A stretch of 36,494 nucleotides of DNA from Paracoccaceae bacterium (GTDB taxonomy: Bacteria > Pseudomonadota > Alphaproteobacteria > Rhodobacterales > Rhodobacteraceae): positions 1 to 36,494 of the forward strand of contig RFZI01000007.1 in the NCBI GenBank assembly GCA_009920775.1, read 5' to 3'. Within the stretch, counting starts at the first letter, position 1. Each line of letters opens with the position of its first letter. A model generated the notes under the pieces. The model did not search any database, was not told where the DNA came from, and saw nothing but the letters and a program-made list of their open reading frames with translations. Position numbers and translations under genes: made by a program. Below, in pieces: positions 9,258 to 18,502 of this stretch.

Positions 9258-9722
9258 ATGACCGGACGTATCGAATCGCGCCTTGCAGAGCTTGGCATTT
9301 CCCTTCCCCAAGCCACCGCGCCTGTCGCCAATTATGTGCCAGCGGTGCGGACCGGATCGCAGGTGTTTGTCTCGGGGCAGGTCTCGAACGGGCCGGACGG
9401 GTTCATCAAAGGCAAGCTCGGCGCGGATATGAGCATCGAAGAGGGCGCCGCCGCCGCGCGGGCCTGCGGGCTTAGCCTCATCGCCCAGCTCAAGGCCGCC
9501 TGCGACGGCGATCTCGACCGGCTGGTGCGGGTGGTCAAGCTGGTGGGCTTTGTCAATTCCACCGCCGATTTCACCGATCAGCCCAAGGTCATCAATGGCG
9601 CCTCGGATTTGATGGTCGAGGTCTTCGGCGACGCCGGACGTCACGCACGCTCGGCGGTCAGCGCCGCCTCTCTGCCGCTTGGCGTTGCGGTCGAAATCGA
9701 GGCGATCTTCGAAGTGAAATAA
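9258..9722 (+). CDS. RidA/YjgF-family protein
   Basis: MTGRIESRLAELGISLPQATAPVANYVPAVRTGSQVFVSGQ; C-terminal ARSAVSAASLPLGVAVEIEAIFEV; AAGGAGA-like RBS upstream. Confidence 0.92.
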   Translation: MTGRIESRLAELGISLPQATAPVANYVPAVRTGSQVFVSGQVSNGPDGFIKGKLGADMSIEEGAAAARACGLSLIAQLKAACDGDLDRLVRVVKLVGFVNSTADFTDQPKVINGASDLMVEVFGDAGRHARSAVSAASLPLGVAVEIEAIFEVK

Positions 9723-10474
9723 TGCAACTACCCGCCACCTTTCTTGCAAAGCCCATCGCCCACCGCGCCCTGCACGATATCAAGGCGGGGCGGCCCGAGA
9801 ACTCTCTGGCGGCGGTGCGGGCGGCTGTGGCGGCGGGCTATGGCATCGAGATCGACGTCCAGCCCTCGCGCGATGGCGTGGCGATGGTGTTTCACGACTA
9901 TGATCTTGAGCGCCTGACCGGGCGGAGCGGGGCAATCGCCACGCTCGACGCCGAGGCGCTGCGGGCGATCCCGCTTCTTGGCGGCACTGAGGGCATACCG
10001 ACGTTGAGCGAGGTGCTCGATGCGGTGGCGGGCAAGGTGCCCCTCCTAATCGAGATCAAGGATCAGGACGGCCACATGGGCCCCAACCTCGGCCCCCTCG
10101 GCGCGGCGGTCGCGCGCGATCTTGAAGGCTATAGCGGCCCCGTTGCCGTCATGTCGTTCAATCCCCATGCGGTGGCCGAGATGGGGCGCCTCTGCCCATC
10201 AATCCCGCGTGGTATCACGACCTCGGCCTATATCCCCGAAGACTGGGTGCCACTGCCGACCCGCATCTGCACCTACCTGCGGGCGATCCCCGACTACGAG
10301 TCGACCGGCTCGAGCTTCATCAGCCACGAAGTCACCGACCTCGACCGCCCCCGCGTGGCCGAGATTCGCGCCCTCGGGGCGGCGATCCTGTGCTGGACGG
10401 TGACATCGCCTGAGCTAGAGGCCGAGGCAAGGAAGGTGGCCGACAACATCACCTTCGAGGGCTATCTGGCGTGA
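9722..10474 (+). CDS. Glycerophosphodiester phosphodiesterase family protein
   Basis: IAHRALHDIKAGRPENSLAAV, GIEIDVQPSRDGVAMVFHDYDLERLTGRSG, PLLIEIKDQ; TAATG overlap with RidA. Confidence 0.92.
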   Translation: MQLPATFLAKPIAHRALHDIKAGRPENSLAAVRAAVAAGYGIEIDVQPSRDGVAMVFHDYDLERLTGRSGAIATLDAEALRAIPLLGGTEGIPTLSEVLDAVAGKVPLLIEIKDQDGHMGPNLGPLGAAVARDLEGYSGPVAVMSFNPHAVAEMGRLCPSIPRGITTSAYIPEDWVPLPTRICTYLRAIPDYESTGSSFISHEVTDLDRPRVAEIRALGAAILCWTVTSPELEAEARKVADNITFEGYLA

Positions 10475-10496
10475 GGCGGGAGCCAACCGAAATCCC

Positions 10497-11666
10497 ATGA
10501 CCGCCATAGTCACGATCACCCTTCACGATGGCATCGCTTCGATCGACGAGGCCGATTGGGACCGCTGCGCCGCGCCGGATGGTGTCACGGTCGATCCCTT
10601 CACCACCCACCGCTTTCTGCGGGCGCTTGAGGACAGCGGCTCGGTCGGTGAGGGAACCGGCTGGACGCCCCGCCCCATCGTGGCGCGGATTGGCGGCGAG
10701 GTGATCGGGGTCGCCCCCCTTTACGTCAAACATCACAGCCAGGGCGAATACGTCTTCGACCACAACTGGGCGCACGCCTATGAGCGCGCAGGCGGCAGCT
10801 ATTACCCCAAAGCCCAGATCGCCGTGCCTTTCACCCCCGCCACGGGCCGCCGCTTCCTCACGGCGAAGAGGCACGAGGCCGAGGCGATGGCGGCGCTGAC
10901 CCAAGGGGCAGTGCAGGTGGCGGCCGAAAACGGCCTCTCGTCGCTCCACATCACCTTCTGCACCGAGTCCGAGGCCATCGCGGGCGAGGCGCTGGGCCTG
11001 ATGCGGCGCACGAGCCAACAATTCCACTGGGAGAACCCAGGCTACCGGAGCTTTGATGATTTCCTCGCCGCCCTCTCAAGCCGCAAGCGCAAGACGATCC
11101 GGCGCGAGCGGGCCGAGGCGCAGGACTTTGGCGGCGAGATCGTCCAGCTGCGCGGCGCGGATATCCAGCCGCAGCATTGGGATGCCTTCTGGCGCTTCTA
11201 CCAAGACACCGGCAGTCGCAAATGGGGCCGGCCCTATCTCAGCCGGCCGTTCTTTGATCTGATCGGCGAAAGCATGGCCGACGACCTGCTCCTCGTCCTC
11301 GCGTTGCGCGATGGCAAACCCATCGCCGGCGCGCTCAACTTCATCGGCAGCGAGACCCTCTTCGGCCGCTACTGGGGCTGCACCGAACATTACCCCTTCC
11401 TGCATTTCGAGCTCTGCTACTATCAGGCCATCGACTATGCCATCGCCCACGGCCTCAGGGTCGAGGCCGGGGCGCAGGGCGAGCACAAGCTGGCGCGGGG
11501 CTATATGCCCGCCGAGACCCACTCGCTGCATTGGATCAACGATGCGGGCTTCCGCGAAGCGGTTTCGAAGTATCTAACCACCGAACGCCGTGCCATCGAC
11601 CACGAGATCGAGGTGCTCACAAGCTATGGGCCGTTTCGGCGGGGCGAGGCGCCCGAGCAGGATTAG
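10497..11666 (+). CDS. FemAB/GNAT-like N-acyltransferase (peptidoglycan biosynthesis/recognition-type family)
   Basis: 389 aa; SSLHITFCTE, FHWENPGYRSFDDFLAALSSRKRKTIRRER, GAQGEHKLARGYMP. Confidence 0.8.
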   Translation: MTAIVTITLHDGIASIDEADWDRCAAPDGVTVDPFTTHRFLRALEDSGSVGEGTGWTPRPIVARIGGEVIGVAPLYVKHHSQGEYVFDHNWAHAYERAGGSYYPKAQIAVPFTPATGRRFLTAKRHEAEAMAALTQGAVQVAAENGLSSLHITFCTESEAIAGEALGLMRRTSQQFHWENPGYRSFDDFLAALSSRKRKTIRRERAEAQDFGGEIVQLRGADIQPQHWDAFWRFYQDTGSRKWGRPYLSRPFFDLIGESMADDLLLVLALRDGKPIAGALNFIGSETLFGRYWGCTEHYPFLHFELCYYQAIDYAIAHGLRVEAGAQGEHKLARGYMPAETHSLHWINDAGFREAVSKYLTTERRAIDHEIEVLTSYGPFRRGEAPEQD

Positions 11667-12145
11667 ATCTGGTCGAGCAAGTTCTCACCGCCGGAAATGG
11701 CGCAGCCCTTTTCGATTTCGGGATTGAAGATCGTCACGACACCATCCTCGACAAACATCGAATAACGTTTGGAGCGATCAAAGAAACCGGCAGGGGGTGC
11801 CGAGAATTCCATGCCGATGGCCTTGGTGAATTCCGACGCCTGATCGGCGAGAAAGGTGATCCCCGCCGCCGCGCCGCCGCTGGTCTCGCCCCAGGCGCGC
11901 ATGACATGGGGATCGTTGACCGACAGGCAGATGATCTCGTCCACGCCCTTGGCATCGAACTGCGGCTTGGTGCGCATGAAGCTCGGCAGGTGGGCCGAAG
12001 AGCAAGTGGGCGTAAACGCCCCCGGAAGCCCGAAGATGATGACGCGCCGGCCCTTGAGGCGGCTTGCAAGGTCGACCTGCTGGACGCCATCCGGCCCCAT
12101 CATCGTCAGCGTGGCGTTCGGCAGTTTCTGCCCGACTTCAATCAT
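11663..12145 (-). CDS. Peroxiredoxin (Prx5-like)
   Basis: 160 aa; IIFGLPGAFTPTCSSAHLPSF, VNDPHVMRAWG, RSKRYSMFVEDGVV. Confidence 0.92.
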   Translation of the reverse strand: MIEVGQKLPNATLTMMGPDGVQQVDLASRLKGRRVIIFGLPGAFTPTCSSAHLPSFMRTKPQFDAKGVDEIICLSVNDPHVMRAWGETSGGAAAGITFLADQASEFTKAIGMEFSAPPAGFFDRSKRYSMFVEDGVVTIFNPEIEKGCAISGGENLLDQI

Positions 12146-12226
12146 CCGTTACTCTCCCAAAAGCGGTTGCCCGTGTTCTCGGCCACGTTATAGGTTGAGG
12201 TGCTGCAGAGACCAGAGGGCAATGTC

Positions 12227-13344
12227 ATGGACCATTTCGTTGTTGTCGGCGGCGGGCAGGCGGGGGCCAGCCTTGTCGCCAGACTTCGTACGAGCGGTTT
12301 CGAGGGCCGGATCACTTTGATCTGCGGCGAGGATGTTCCGCCCTATCAGCGCCCGCCTCTGTCAAAGGGTTATCTCTTGGGCGAGATGGAGCTTGAGCGG
12401 CTGTTCCTGCGCTCGCCCGATTTCTACCCCGAACACAACATCGACCTGCGGCTCTCGACCCATGTGAGTGCGATTGATCCTGCGGCCAAGACGGTGACAA
12501 CCAGCACAGGCGAGGTCATCGCCTATGACAAAATGGCCCTGACCACCGGCTCGACCCCGCGCCGCCTTCCCGCCACGATCGGCGGCGATCTGGAGGGCGT
12601 TTTCACTATGCGCGACCTCAAGGACGCTGACCGGCTTGCCCCCGAGATGCAGCCGGGGCGGCATATGCTCGTGATCGGCGGTGGCTATATCGGGCTTGAG
12701 GCGGCGGCGGTGGCGGCCAAAAGCGGCCTCAAGGTCACGCTGATCGAAATGGCGGACCGTATTCTTCAACGCGTCGCCGCGCCGATTACCTCGGATTTCT
12801 TCCGCGATCTTCACAGAGGCCACGGCGTCGATATCCGCGAGGGCATCGGCCTCAAAAGCCTTACCGGCGAGGGCCATGTCTGCGGGGCTGACTTGAGCGA
12901 CGGCAGCCACCTCAACGTCGATCTGGTGATCGTCGGCATCGGCATTACGCCCAACACCCAGCTTGCCGAGGCCGCGGGCCTGACAATCGAGAATGGCATC
13001 TGGACCGACAGCCACGGCCGCACCAGCGACCCCAACAGGCGCAGAACATGATGGGCGGTGATGTCGCCTATCAGCCGAAACCGTGGTTCTGGTCGGATCA
13101 ATACGACTGCAAGCTGCAGATCGGCGGGCTCAATATGGGCTATGATGCGGTGCATCTGCGCAAAGCGGCAGGTGAGAGCCAGTCCCATTGGTACTACAAG
13201 GGCGATGAGCTGATCGCTGTCGACGCGATGAACGATCCGCGCGACTATATGGTGGGCAAGCGGCTCATCGAGGCGGGCAAATCGCCAAGCCCCGAGGTGA
13301 TCCGCGATCCGGCGACCGATATGAAGGCGCTTTTGCGCTCGTGA
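12227..13344 (+). pseudogene. NAD(P)/FAD ferredoxin reductase-like oxidoreductase, split by an internal deletion with frameshift near 13033-13037
   Basis: ORF 1 (to 13051): DHFVVVGGGQAGASLVARLR ... LTIENGIWTDSHGRTSDP; ORF 2 (13048-13344): AQNMMGGDVAYQPKPWFWSDQYDCKLQIGGLNMGYD. The AAGDC FAD motif and ~27 aa are missing. Confidence 0.85.
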
Positions 13345-13904
13345 GGATCATCGGCGGCCAGCACCGCGGGCTGACGCTCGCCTCGGTCGGCAGGGGCGAT
13401 GCGGCGGCGCATCTGCGGCCGACCGCTGATAGGGTGCGCGAGAGCCTCTTCAACGTGCTTCTTGGTGGCCGGTTCGACGATCCGGTGACGGATGCCCGCG
13501 TGCTCGACCTTTTCGCCGGAACCGGCGCCTTGGGCCTTGAGGCGCTGTCGCGGGGCGCGGCCTTCGCCACTTTCGTCGATGATGGCCGCGTGGCGCAATC
13601 GCTGATCCGCGAGAACATCGGCAAATGCCGGCGCGAGGCCGATAGCCGCCTCGTCGCCCGCGATGCGACCCGCCTTGCCGCCCACACAGAAGCGCCCTAT
13701 TCCCTCGTCTTTCTCGATCCGCCCTATGGCAAGGGCTTGGGCGAGAAGGCGCTGGCCGCCGCTTTTGCGGGGGGCTGGATCGCGCCGGGGGCGCTGATCG
13801 TCTGGGAAGAGAACACCGCTCAAGCCGCGCCGGAAGGAACGACGCTTCTTGACCAGCGCCGCTACGGCGATACCTGGATCACGATCCTTCGGGCCGATCA
13901 GTAG
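13341..13904 (+). CDS. rsmD: 16S rRNA (guanine966-N2)-methyltransferase
   Basis: MRIIGGQHRG, LRPTADRVRESLFNVL, VLDLFAGTGALGLEALSRGA, LVFLDPPYGKGL; GTG start overlaps the upstream TGA. Confidence 0.93.
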   Translation: MRIIGGQHRGLTLASVGRGDAAAHLRPTADRVRESLFNVLLGGRFDDPVTDARVLDLFAGTGALGLEALSRGAAFATFVDDGRVAQSLIRENIGKCRREADSRLVARDATRLAAHTEAPYSLVFLDPPYGKGLGEKALAAAFAGGWIAPGALIVWEENTAQAAPEGTTLLDQRRYGDTWITILRADQ

Positions 13905-14704
13905 GTCGGGTGAAACTTGCCTGCGGGCGAAAGCGTGAAGATATCAGCGCCATCGGCCGTGATCCCCACCGAATGCTCGAACTGCGCCGAGAGCGACTTG
14001 TCGCGCGTCACGGCGGTCCAGTCGTCGGCCAAGACCTTGGTCTCGGGGCGGCCGAGGTTCACCATCGGCTCGATGGTGAAGAACATCCCCTCTTCAAGGA
14101 CAGGGCCGGTGCCTGCGCGGCCATAGTGCAGAACGTTGGGTGGGGCATGGAACACACGGCCAAGGCCGTGGCCGCAGAAATCGCGGACAACGCTCATGCG
14201 GTTGGCCTCGACATAGGTCTGGATCGCGTTGCCGATATCGCCAAAGGTATTGCCGGGCTTGGCCGCCTCGATCCCCTTCATCAGCGCGTCATGGGTCACT
14301 TGGATGAGCCGCTCGGCCTTGCGCGAGAGGTTGCCCGCCACATACATCCGGCTCGTATCGCCATACCAGCCATCGACGATCACGGTCACGTCGACGTTGA
14401 GGATATCGCCATCCTTGAGAACCTTAGGGCTTGGGATACCGTGGCAGACCACATGGTTCACGCTGATGCAGCTCGCGTGCTGATAGCCTTTATAGCCGAT
14501 GGTGGCCGAGACAGCGCCAGCCGCTTCGACCATACGGGTGATCTCGGCGTCGATCTCTTCTGTGGTGCGGCCCGGTTCGATCATCGGGATGATATCGTCG
14601 AGGATCTGCGCGGCGAGGCGGCCAGCTTTGTGCATTCCGGCGAAATCCGCGTCCTCGTAGATGCGGATGCCGTCTCTTGTCAGCCTGCCCTTTGAATTGT
14701 CCAC
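13898..14704 (-). CDS. map: Type I methionine aminopeptidase
   Basis: 268 aa; HASCISVNHVVCHGIPS, DILNVDVTVIVDGWYGDTSRMYVAG, FCGHGLGRVFHAPPNVLHYG, EEGMFFTIEPMV. Confidence 0.95.
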   Translation of the reverse strand: MDNSKGRLTRDGIRIYEDADFAGMHKAGRLAAQILDDIIPMIEPGRTTEEIDAEITRMVEAAGAVSATIGYKGYQHASCISVNHVVCHGIPSPKVLKDGDILNVDVTVIVDGWYGDTSRMYVAGNLSRKAERLIQVTHDALMKGIEAAKPGNTFGDIGNAIQTYVEANRMSVVRDFCGHGLGRVFHAPPNVLHYGRAGTGPVLEEGMFFTIEPMVNLGRPETKVLADDWTAVTRDKSLSAQFEHSVGITADGADIFTLSPAGKFHPTY

Positions 14705-14755
14705 GTCGCGTCCTTTCGGTCTTTCCCGCCCAATAGGCGAAATCGGCGGGATGAT

Positions 14756-15460
14756 CTAGACCTGCACGAAGAGCCGCTCGCCGAAGGTGACGCCCTCGGG
14801 ATCGATCACACAGTCATAGGCGATGGCCTCGACGCCCGCCCGCGTCGCCGCCTCAAAGGCCTCGCCATAGGCGGGGTCGATATCCGTGGCGATGCCCGCA
14901 TGGGTTATATCGGTGCGCATGATGAGGAAGAGAAGGACCGAGCGATGGCCTGAGCGGACCTCTTGCGCGAGGTCGTGCAGATGCCGCGCACCCCGTGCGG
15001 TCACCGCATCGGGAAACTGGGCAAGGCTGGAGACGCGGGAAAGCGTGACGCTCTTCACCTCGAGATAGCAATCGGGGCGGCCCTCGCCCGAGAGCAGGAA
15101 ATCGACGCGGCTGCGCTCGCCATAGCGGACTTCGGGGCGATGCAGGCCATAGCCCGAAAGCTCGGGGATACGATCAGCTGCGAGCGCCTCGGCCACCACG
15201 CGGTTGGCCAGCGAGGTATCGACGCAGGTGAAATGCCCTGTGCGATGATCGACCAGCTGCCAGCTATAGCGCAGCTTGCGCTTGGGGTCGTCGTTGCGTT
15301 CGACCCAGATCTGGGTGCCCGGCTCGGCGAGGCCGGTCATGGCACCGGGGTTGGCGATATGGGCCGTCGCCTCTGTGCCATCGTGAAAGCGTATGTCTGC
15401 GAGGAACCGCTTGTAGCGGCGGATCAGCATCGCAGGCAGAAGAGGAGTGGAAAACCGCAT
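14756..15460 (-). CDS. sfsA: Sugar fermentation stimulation protein homolog
   Basis: 234 aa; KRFLADIRFHDG, AHIANPGAMTGLAEPG, YGERSRVDFLL, CYLEVKSVTL, FPDAVTARGARHLHDL. Confidence 0.93.
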   Translation of the reverse strand: MRFSTPLLPAMLIRRYKRFLADIRFHDGTEATAHIANPGAMTGLAEPGTQIWVERNDDPKRKLRYSWQLVDHRTGHFTCVDTSLANRVVAEALAADRIPELSGYGLHRPEVRYGERSRVDFLLSGEGRPDCYLEVKSVTLSRVSSLAQFPDAVTARGARHLHDLAQEVRSGHRSVLLFLIMRTDITHAGIATDIDPAYGEAFEAATRAGVEAIAYDCVIDPEGVTFGERLFVQV

Positions 15461-15501
15461 GGGCCGGACCTATACCGAAATCAGTCCCGAAGGAGAAGCC
15501 G

Positions 15502-16224
15502 ATGACCAACCCGACCGCCGCGATGCTTGTGATCGGAGACGAGATCCTCTCGGGCCGGACGCTTGACACCAACACCCAGCATCTCGCCACGCGACTCACG
15601 CAGATGGGCATACGCATGGCCGAGGTGCGGGTTGTGCCGGACGTGCACGAGGTGATTGTCAATGCAGTGAATACGCTGCGGGCGGCCTATACCCATGTGT
15701 TCACATCGGGCGGGATCGGCCCAACCCATGATGATATCACCGCCGACTGTATCGCCGCGGCTTTTGGCGTGACGATCGGCATCCGCGACGATGCGCACGC
15801 AATCCTGCAGGCGCATTACGACCGCTCGGGCCTTGAGTTCAACGCCGCCCGCCAGCGGATGGCCCGTATCCCCGAAGGCGCGACCCTGATCGACAACCCG
15901 ATCAGCGCGGCGCCGGGGTTCACCATCGGCAATGTCCATGTGATGGCAGGGGTGCCGGATGTGTTCCACGCCATGGTCGCGGGCGTCTTACCGACGATCA
16001 CCGGAGGCGCGCCGCTTCTGTCGCAGACGCTGCGGGTGATGCGGGGCGAGGGCGAGGTTGCCGCCCCTCTCGGCGCGATTGCCGTCGATTTTCCCGATCT
16101 GTCGATTGGTTCCTATCCGTTCCAGCACAACGGCGCCTATGGCACCAACATCGTCGTGCGTGGCACCGATGGCGGGATGATCGACCGCGCCATGATCCGC
16201 GTGGCGGCGCTGGCGGGGAAATGA
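15502..16224 (+). CDS. CinA-like molybdopterin-binding domain protein (competence/damage-inducible N-terminal domain only)
   Basis: AAMLVIGDEILSGRTLDTNTQHLATRL; FTSGGIGPTHDDITADCIAAAFG; 240 aa, lacks the C-terminal deamidase domain. Confidence 0.9.
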   Translation: MTNPTAAMLVIGDEILSGRTLDTNTQHLATRLTQMGIRMAEVRVVPDVHEVIVNAVNTLRAAYTHVFTSGGIGPTHDDITADCIAAAFGVTIGIRDDAHAILQAHYDRSGLEFNAARQRMARIPEGATLIDNPISAAPGFTIGNVHVMAGVPDVFHAMVAGVLPTITGGAPLLSQTLRVMRGEGEVAAPLGAIAVDFPDLSIGSYPFQHNGAYGTNIVVRGTDGGMIDRAMIRVAALAGK

Positions 16225-16946
16225 ACTCCCCCACGGTTGAAAGCCTCTACGCCCTGACCGAGGCGACATGGCCGCCGGCGGCCAAGGTCCGCGTTGGCCC
16301 GTGGGATATCCGCGAGGGGCGCGGGGCTGGCAGCCGCGTGAGCGCGGCGACGCCTGCTGTGTCTGCTACCCTTGCAGACCTGCCTTTGGCCGAGCAGGAG
16401 ATGCGCGATCTCGGGCAGACGCCGCTCTTCATGATCCGCAAGGGCGAGGGCTGGCTCGACGAGATGCTGGCCGAGCAGGGCTATCCGATCAAGGATCCCG
16501 TCTTCCTCCGCCTCGCGCCTGTCGCGGCGATGACCGCCCTACCCCTCGAACGCGCCAAGACCTTCCGCGTCTGGCCGCCTTTGGAAACCCAGAAAGAGAT
16601 CTGGGCGGAAGGCGGTATTGGCCCTGCGCGGCTTGCGGTGATGGACCGCGCCGAAGGACCGAAAACGACGATCCTTGGGCGCGATGGTAATTCGCCGGCG
16701 GGCACCGTCTTTGTCGCCATGCAAAATGGCGTTGCGATGCTCCACGCGATGGAGGTCGCCACCGCTTTCCGCCGCCGTGGCCTCGCCCGCAAGATGATCG
16801 CCGCCGTGGGCCACTGGGCCGCCGATCACGGCGCGAGCCACGTTGCCCTTCTCGTGACCAAAGCCAACGCGGGCGCCAATGCGCTCTATGCTTCCATGGG
16901 GTTTGAGGTTGTGGGAGAGTACCACTACCGCATCAAGACAGAGTAA
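16221..16946 (+). CDS. GNAT-family N-acetyltransferase
   Basis: ATAFRRRGLARKMIAAVGHWAADHGASHVALLVTKANAGANALYASMGFEVVGEYHYR; ATGA overlap with the upstream gene. Confidence 0.88.
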   Translation: MNSPTVESLYALTEATWPPAAKVRVGPWDIREGRGAGSRVSAATPAVSATLADLPLAEQEMRDLGQTPLFMIRKGEGWLDEMLAEQGYPIKDPVFLRLAPVAAMTALPLERAKTFRVWPPLETQKEIWAEGGIGPARLAVMDRAEGPKTTILGRDGNSPAGTVFVAMQNGVAMLHAMEVATAFRRRGLARKMIAAVGHWAADHGASHVALLVTKANAGANALYASMGFEVVGEYHYRIKTE

Positions 16947-16952
16947 TCCCGT

Positions 16953-17519
16953 ATGACCGACCGCCCCACCGCCCTCGACCTGCCGATGGTCGATCCGCTC
17001 CCTGAAGCGACGCAGAAATATTTCGACGTCTGTCAAGAAAAGCTCGGCCTCGTGCCCAATGTCCTGCGGGCCTATGCCTTCGATATCGACAAGCTCAACG
17101 CCTTCACCGCGCTCTATAACGATCTGATGCTGGCGCCTTCGGGGATCACCAAGCTCGAGCGCGAGATGATCGCCGTCTGCGTCTCGTCGATCAACAAATG
17201 CTATTACTGCCTCGTCTCGCATGGCGCGGCGGTGCGCCAGTATTCGGGCGATCCCGAGCTGGGCGAGATGATGGTGATGAACTGGCGCATGGCCGCTTTG
17301 GACGAGCGGCAGACCGCGATGCTCGAGTTTGTCGAGCGGATCACAACCGCCAGCGCCTCGATCACCGAAGCGCACCGGCAGGCGCTGCGCGACGTTGGCT
17401 TCTCCGACCGCGATATCTGGGACATCGCCTCGGTCGCCGGTTTCTTCAACATGACCAACCGCGTCGCCTCGGCCAGCGGAATGCGGCCCAACACCGAGTA
17501 TCACAGCCAGAGCCGATGA
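16953..17519 (+). CDS. Peroxidase-related / carboxymuconolactone decarboxylase (AhpD-like) family protein
   Basis: 188 aa; CVSSINKCYYCLVSHGAAVR CxxC motif. Confidence 0.87.
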   Translation: MTDRPTALDLPMVDPLPEATQKYFDVCQEKLGLVPNVLRAYAFDIDKLNAFTALYNDLMLAPSGITKLEREMIAVCVSSINKCYYCLVSHGAAVRQYSGDPELGEMMVMNWRMAALDERQTAMLEFVERITTASASITEAHRQALRDVGFSDRDIWDIASVAGFFNMTNRVASASGMRPNTEYHSQSR

Positions 17520-18454
17520 CCCTCCGCACCGCCGCCTTCCTTCTTGCGATCCTGCCCGGCATGGCCGGAGCGATTTCGCTCGACCTGCCGGCAAGCGCGT
17601 CGATGCAGACAGAGGAACTCCGGCCGGCTGACAGTTTTCCGCTGCCTGTTGGCGCCTGGGCAGAGGGGGCGATCCCGACACAGACCGTCGAGGGGGATAT
17701 TTCGATCCGAACCTGGCGAATCGACTCGCCCGGACTGACCACGCTCCAGATCCTCGCGCCTATCCGCCAGCAGCTCGCACGAGAAGGCTTTGAGACCCTG
17801 TTCGAATGCCGCGCGGATGCCTGCGGAGGGTTCGATTTCCGTTTTGGAACCGAAGTGGTCGCCGCGCCTGCTATGTTCGTCGATCTTGGTGATTATCGTT
17901 TTCTTTCGGCGCGCCATAAGTCGGCCTCCGGGCCGGAATACATCGCCCTGATGATCAGCCGCAGCGCCCGCGCCGGTTTCCTTCAGGTCGTGCAGATCGG
18001 CCAATCGCCCGCGGCGGCGCGACCGGCCGCGTTGCCAGCGGCGGCCGGCACAGCTTCCGCCGGCCCCTCGGCAAAGCCGGGCTTCATCGCCAGCCTTGCC
18101 ACCGAAGGGCGTGCGGTTTTGTCGGATCTCACATTCGCTTCGGGTTCGGCCGAACTGGATGACGCGGCGTTTCCATCGCTCAAGGAGCTTGCCTCAAAGC
18201 TCGCGGCCAACCCCGGCTGGAAGATAGCTCTCGTCGGCCACACCGATACGCTTGGATCAGCCGAAGCAAATATGGCCCTGTCGCAGCGCCGCGCGGAGGC
18301 TGTCAAAGATCGCTTGGTCAATGCCTTCGGCGTGGAAGCGGCAAGAATCGAAGCGGCCGGCGTTGGCTTTCTCGCCCCGATTGCAACAAACCTGTCCCCC
18401 GAGGGTCGCGCAATGAACCGGCGCGTCGAAGTTGTGCTCGTTGCCACCGAATAA
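17516..18454 (+). CDS. OmpA-family protein with signal peptide
   Basis: MTLRTAAFLLAILPGMAGA signal; LTFASGSAELDDAAFPSLKELASKL...LVGHTDTLGSAEANMALSQRRAEAVKDRLV...NRRVEVVL. Confidence 0.92.
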   Translation: MTLRTAAFLLAILPGMAGAISLDLPASASMQTEELRPADSFPLPVGAWAEGAIPTQTVEGDISIRTWRIDSPGLTTLQILAPIRQQLAREGFETLFECRADACGGFDFRFGTEVVAAPAMFVDLGDYRFLSARHKSASGPEYIALMISRSARAGFLQVVQIGQSPAAARPAALPAAAGTASAGPSAKPGFIASLATEGRAVLSDLTFASGSAELDDAAFPSLKELASKLAANPGWKIALVGHTDTLGSAEANMALSQRRAEAVKDRLVNAFGVEAARIEAAGVGFLAPIATNLSPEGRAMNRRVEVVLVATE

Positions 18455-18456
18455 AA

Positions 18457-18478
18457 ATGCCGCCCCGAAGGGCGGCAT
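18457..18478 (-). terminator. Intrinsic terminator for the LysR gene
   Basis: ATGCCGCCC-TTCG-GGGCGGCAT on the minus strand followed by T-run (aaaaa at 18453-18457 on plus); may act bidirectionally. Confidence 0.78.
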
Positions 18479-18502
18479 CATGAATTCGGATCTAGTCGCG
18501 AC

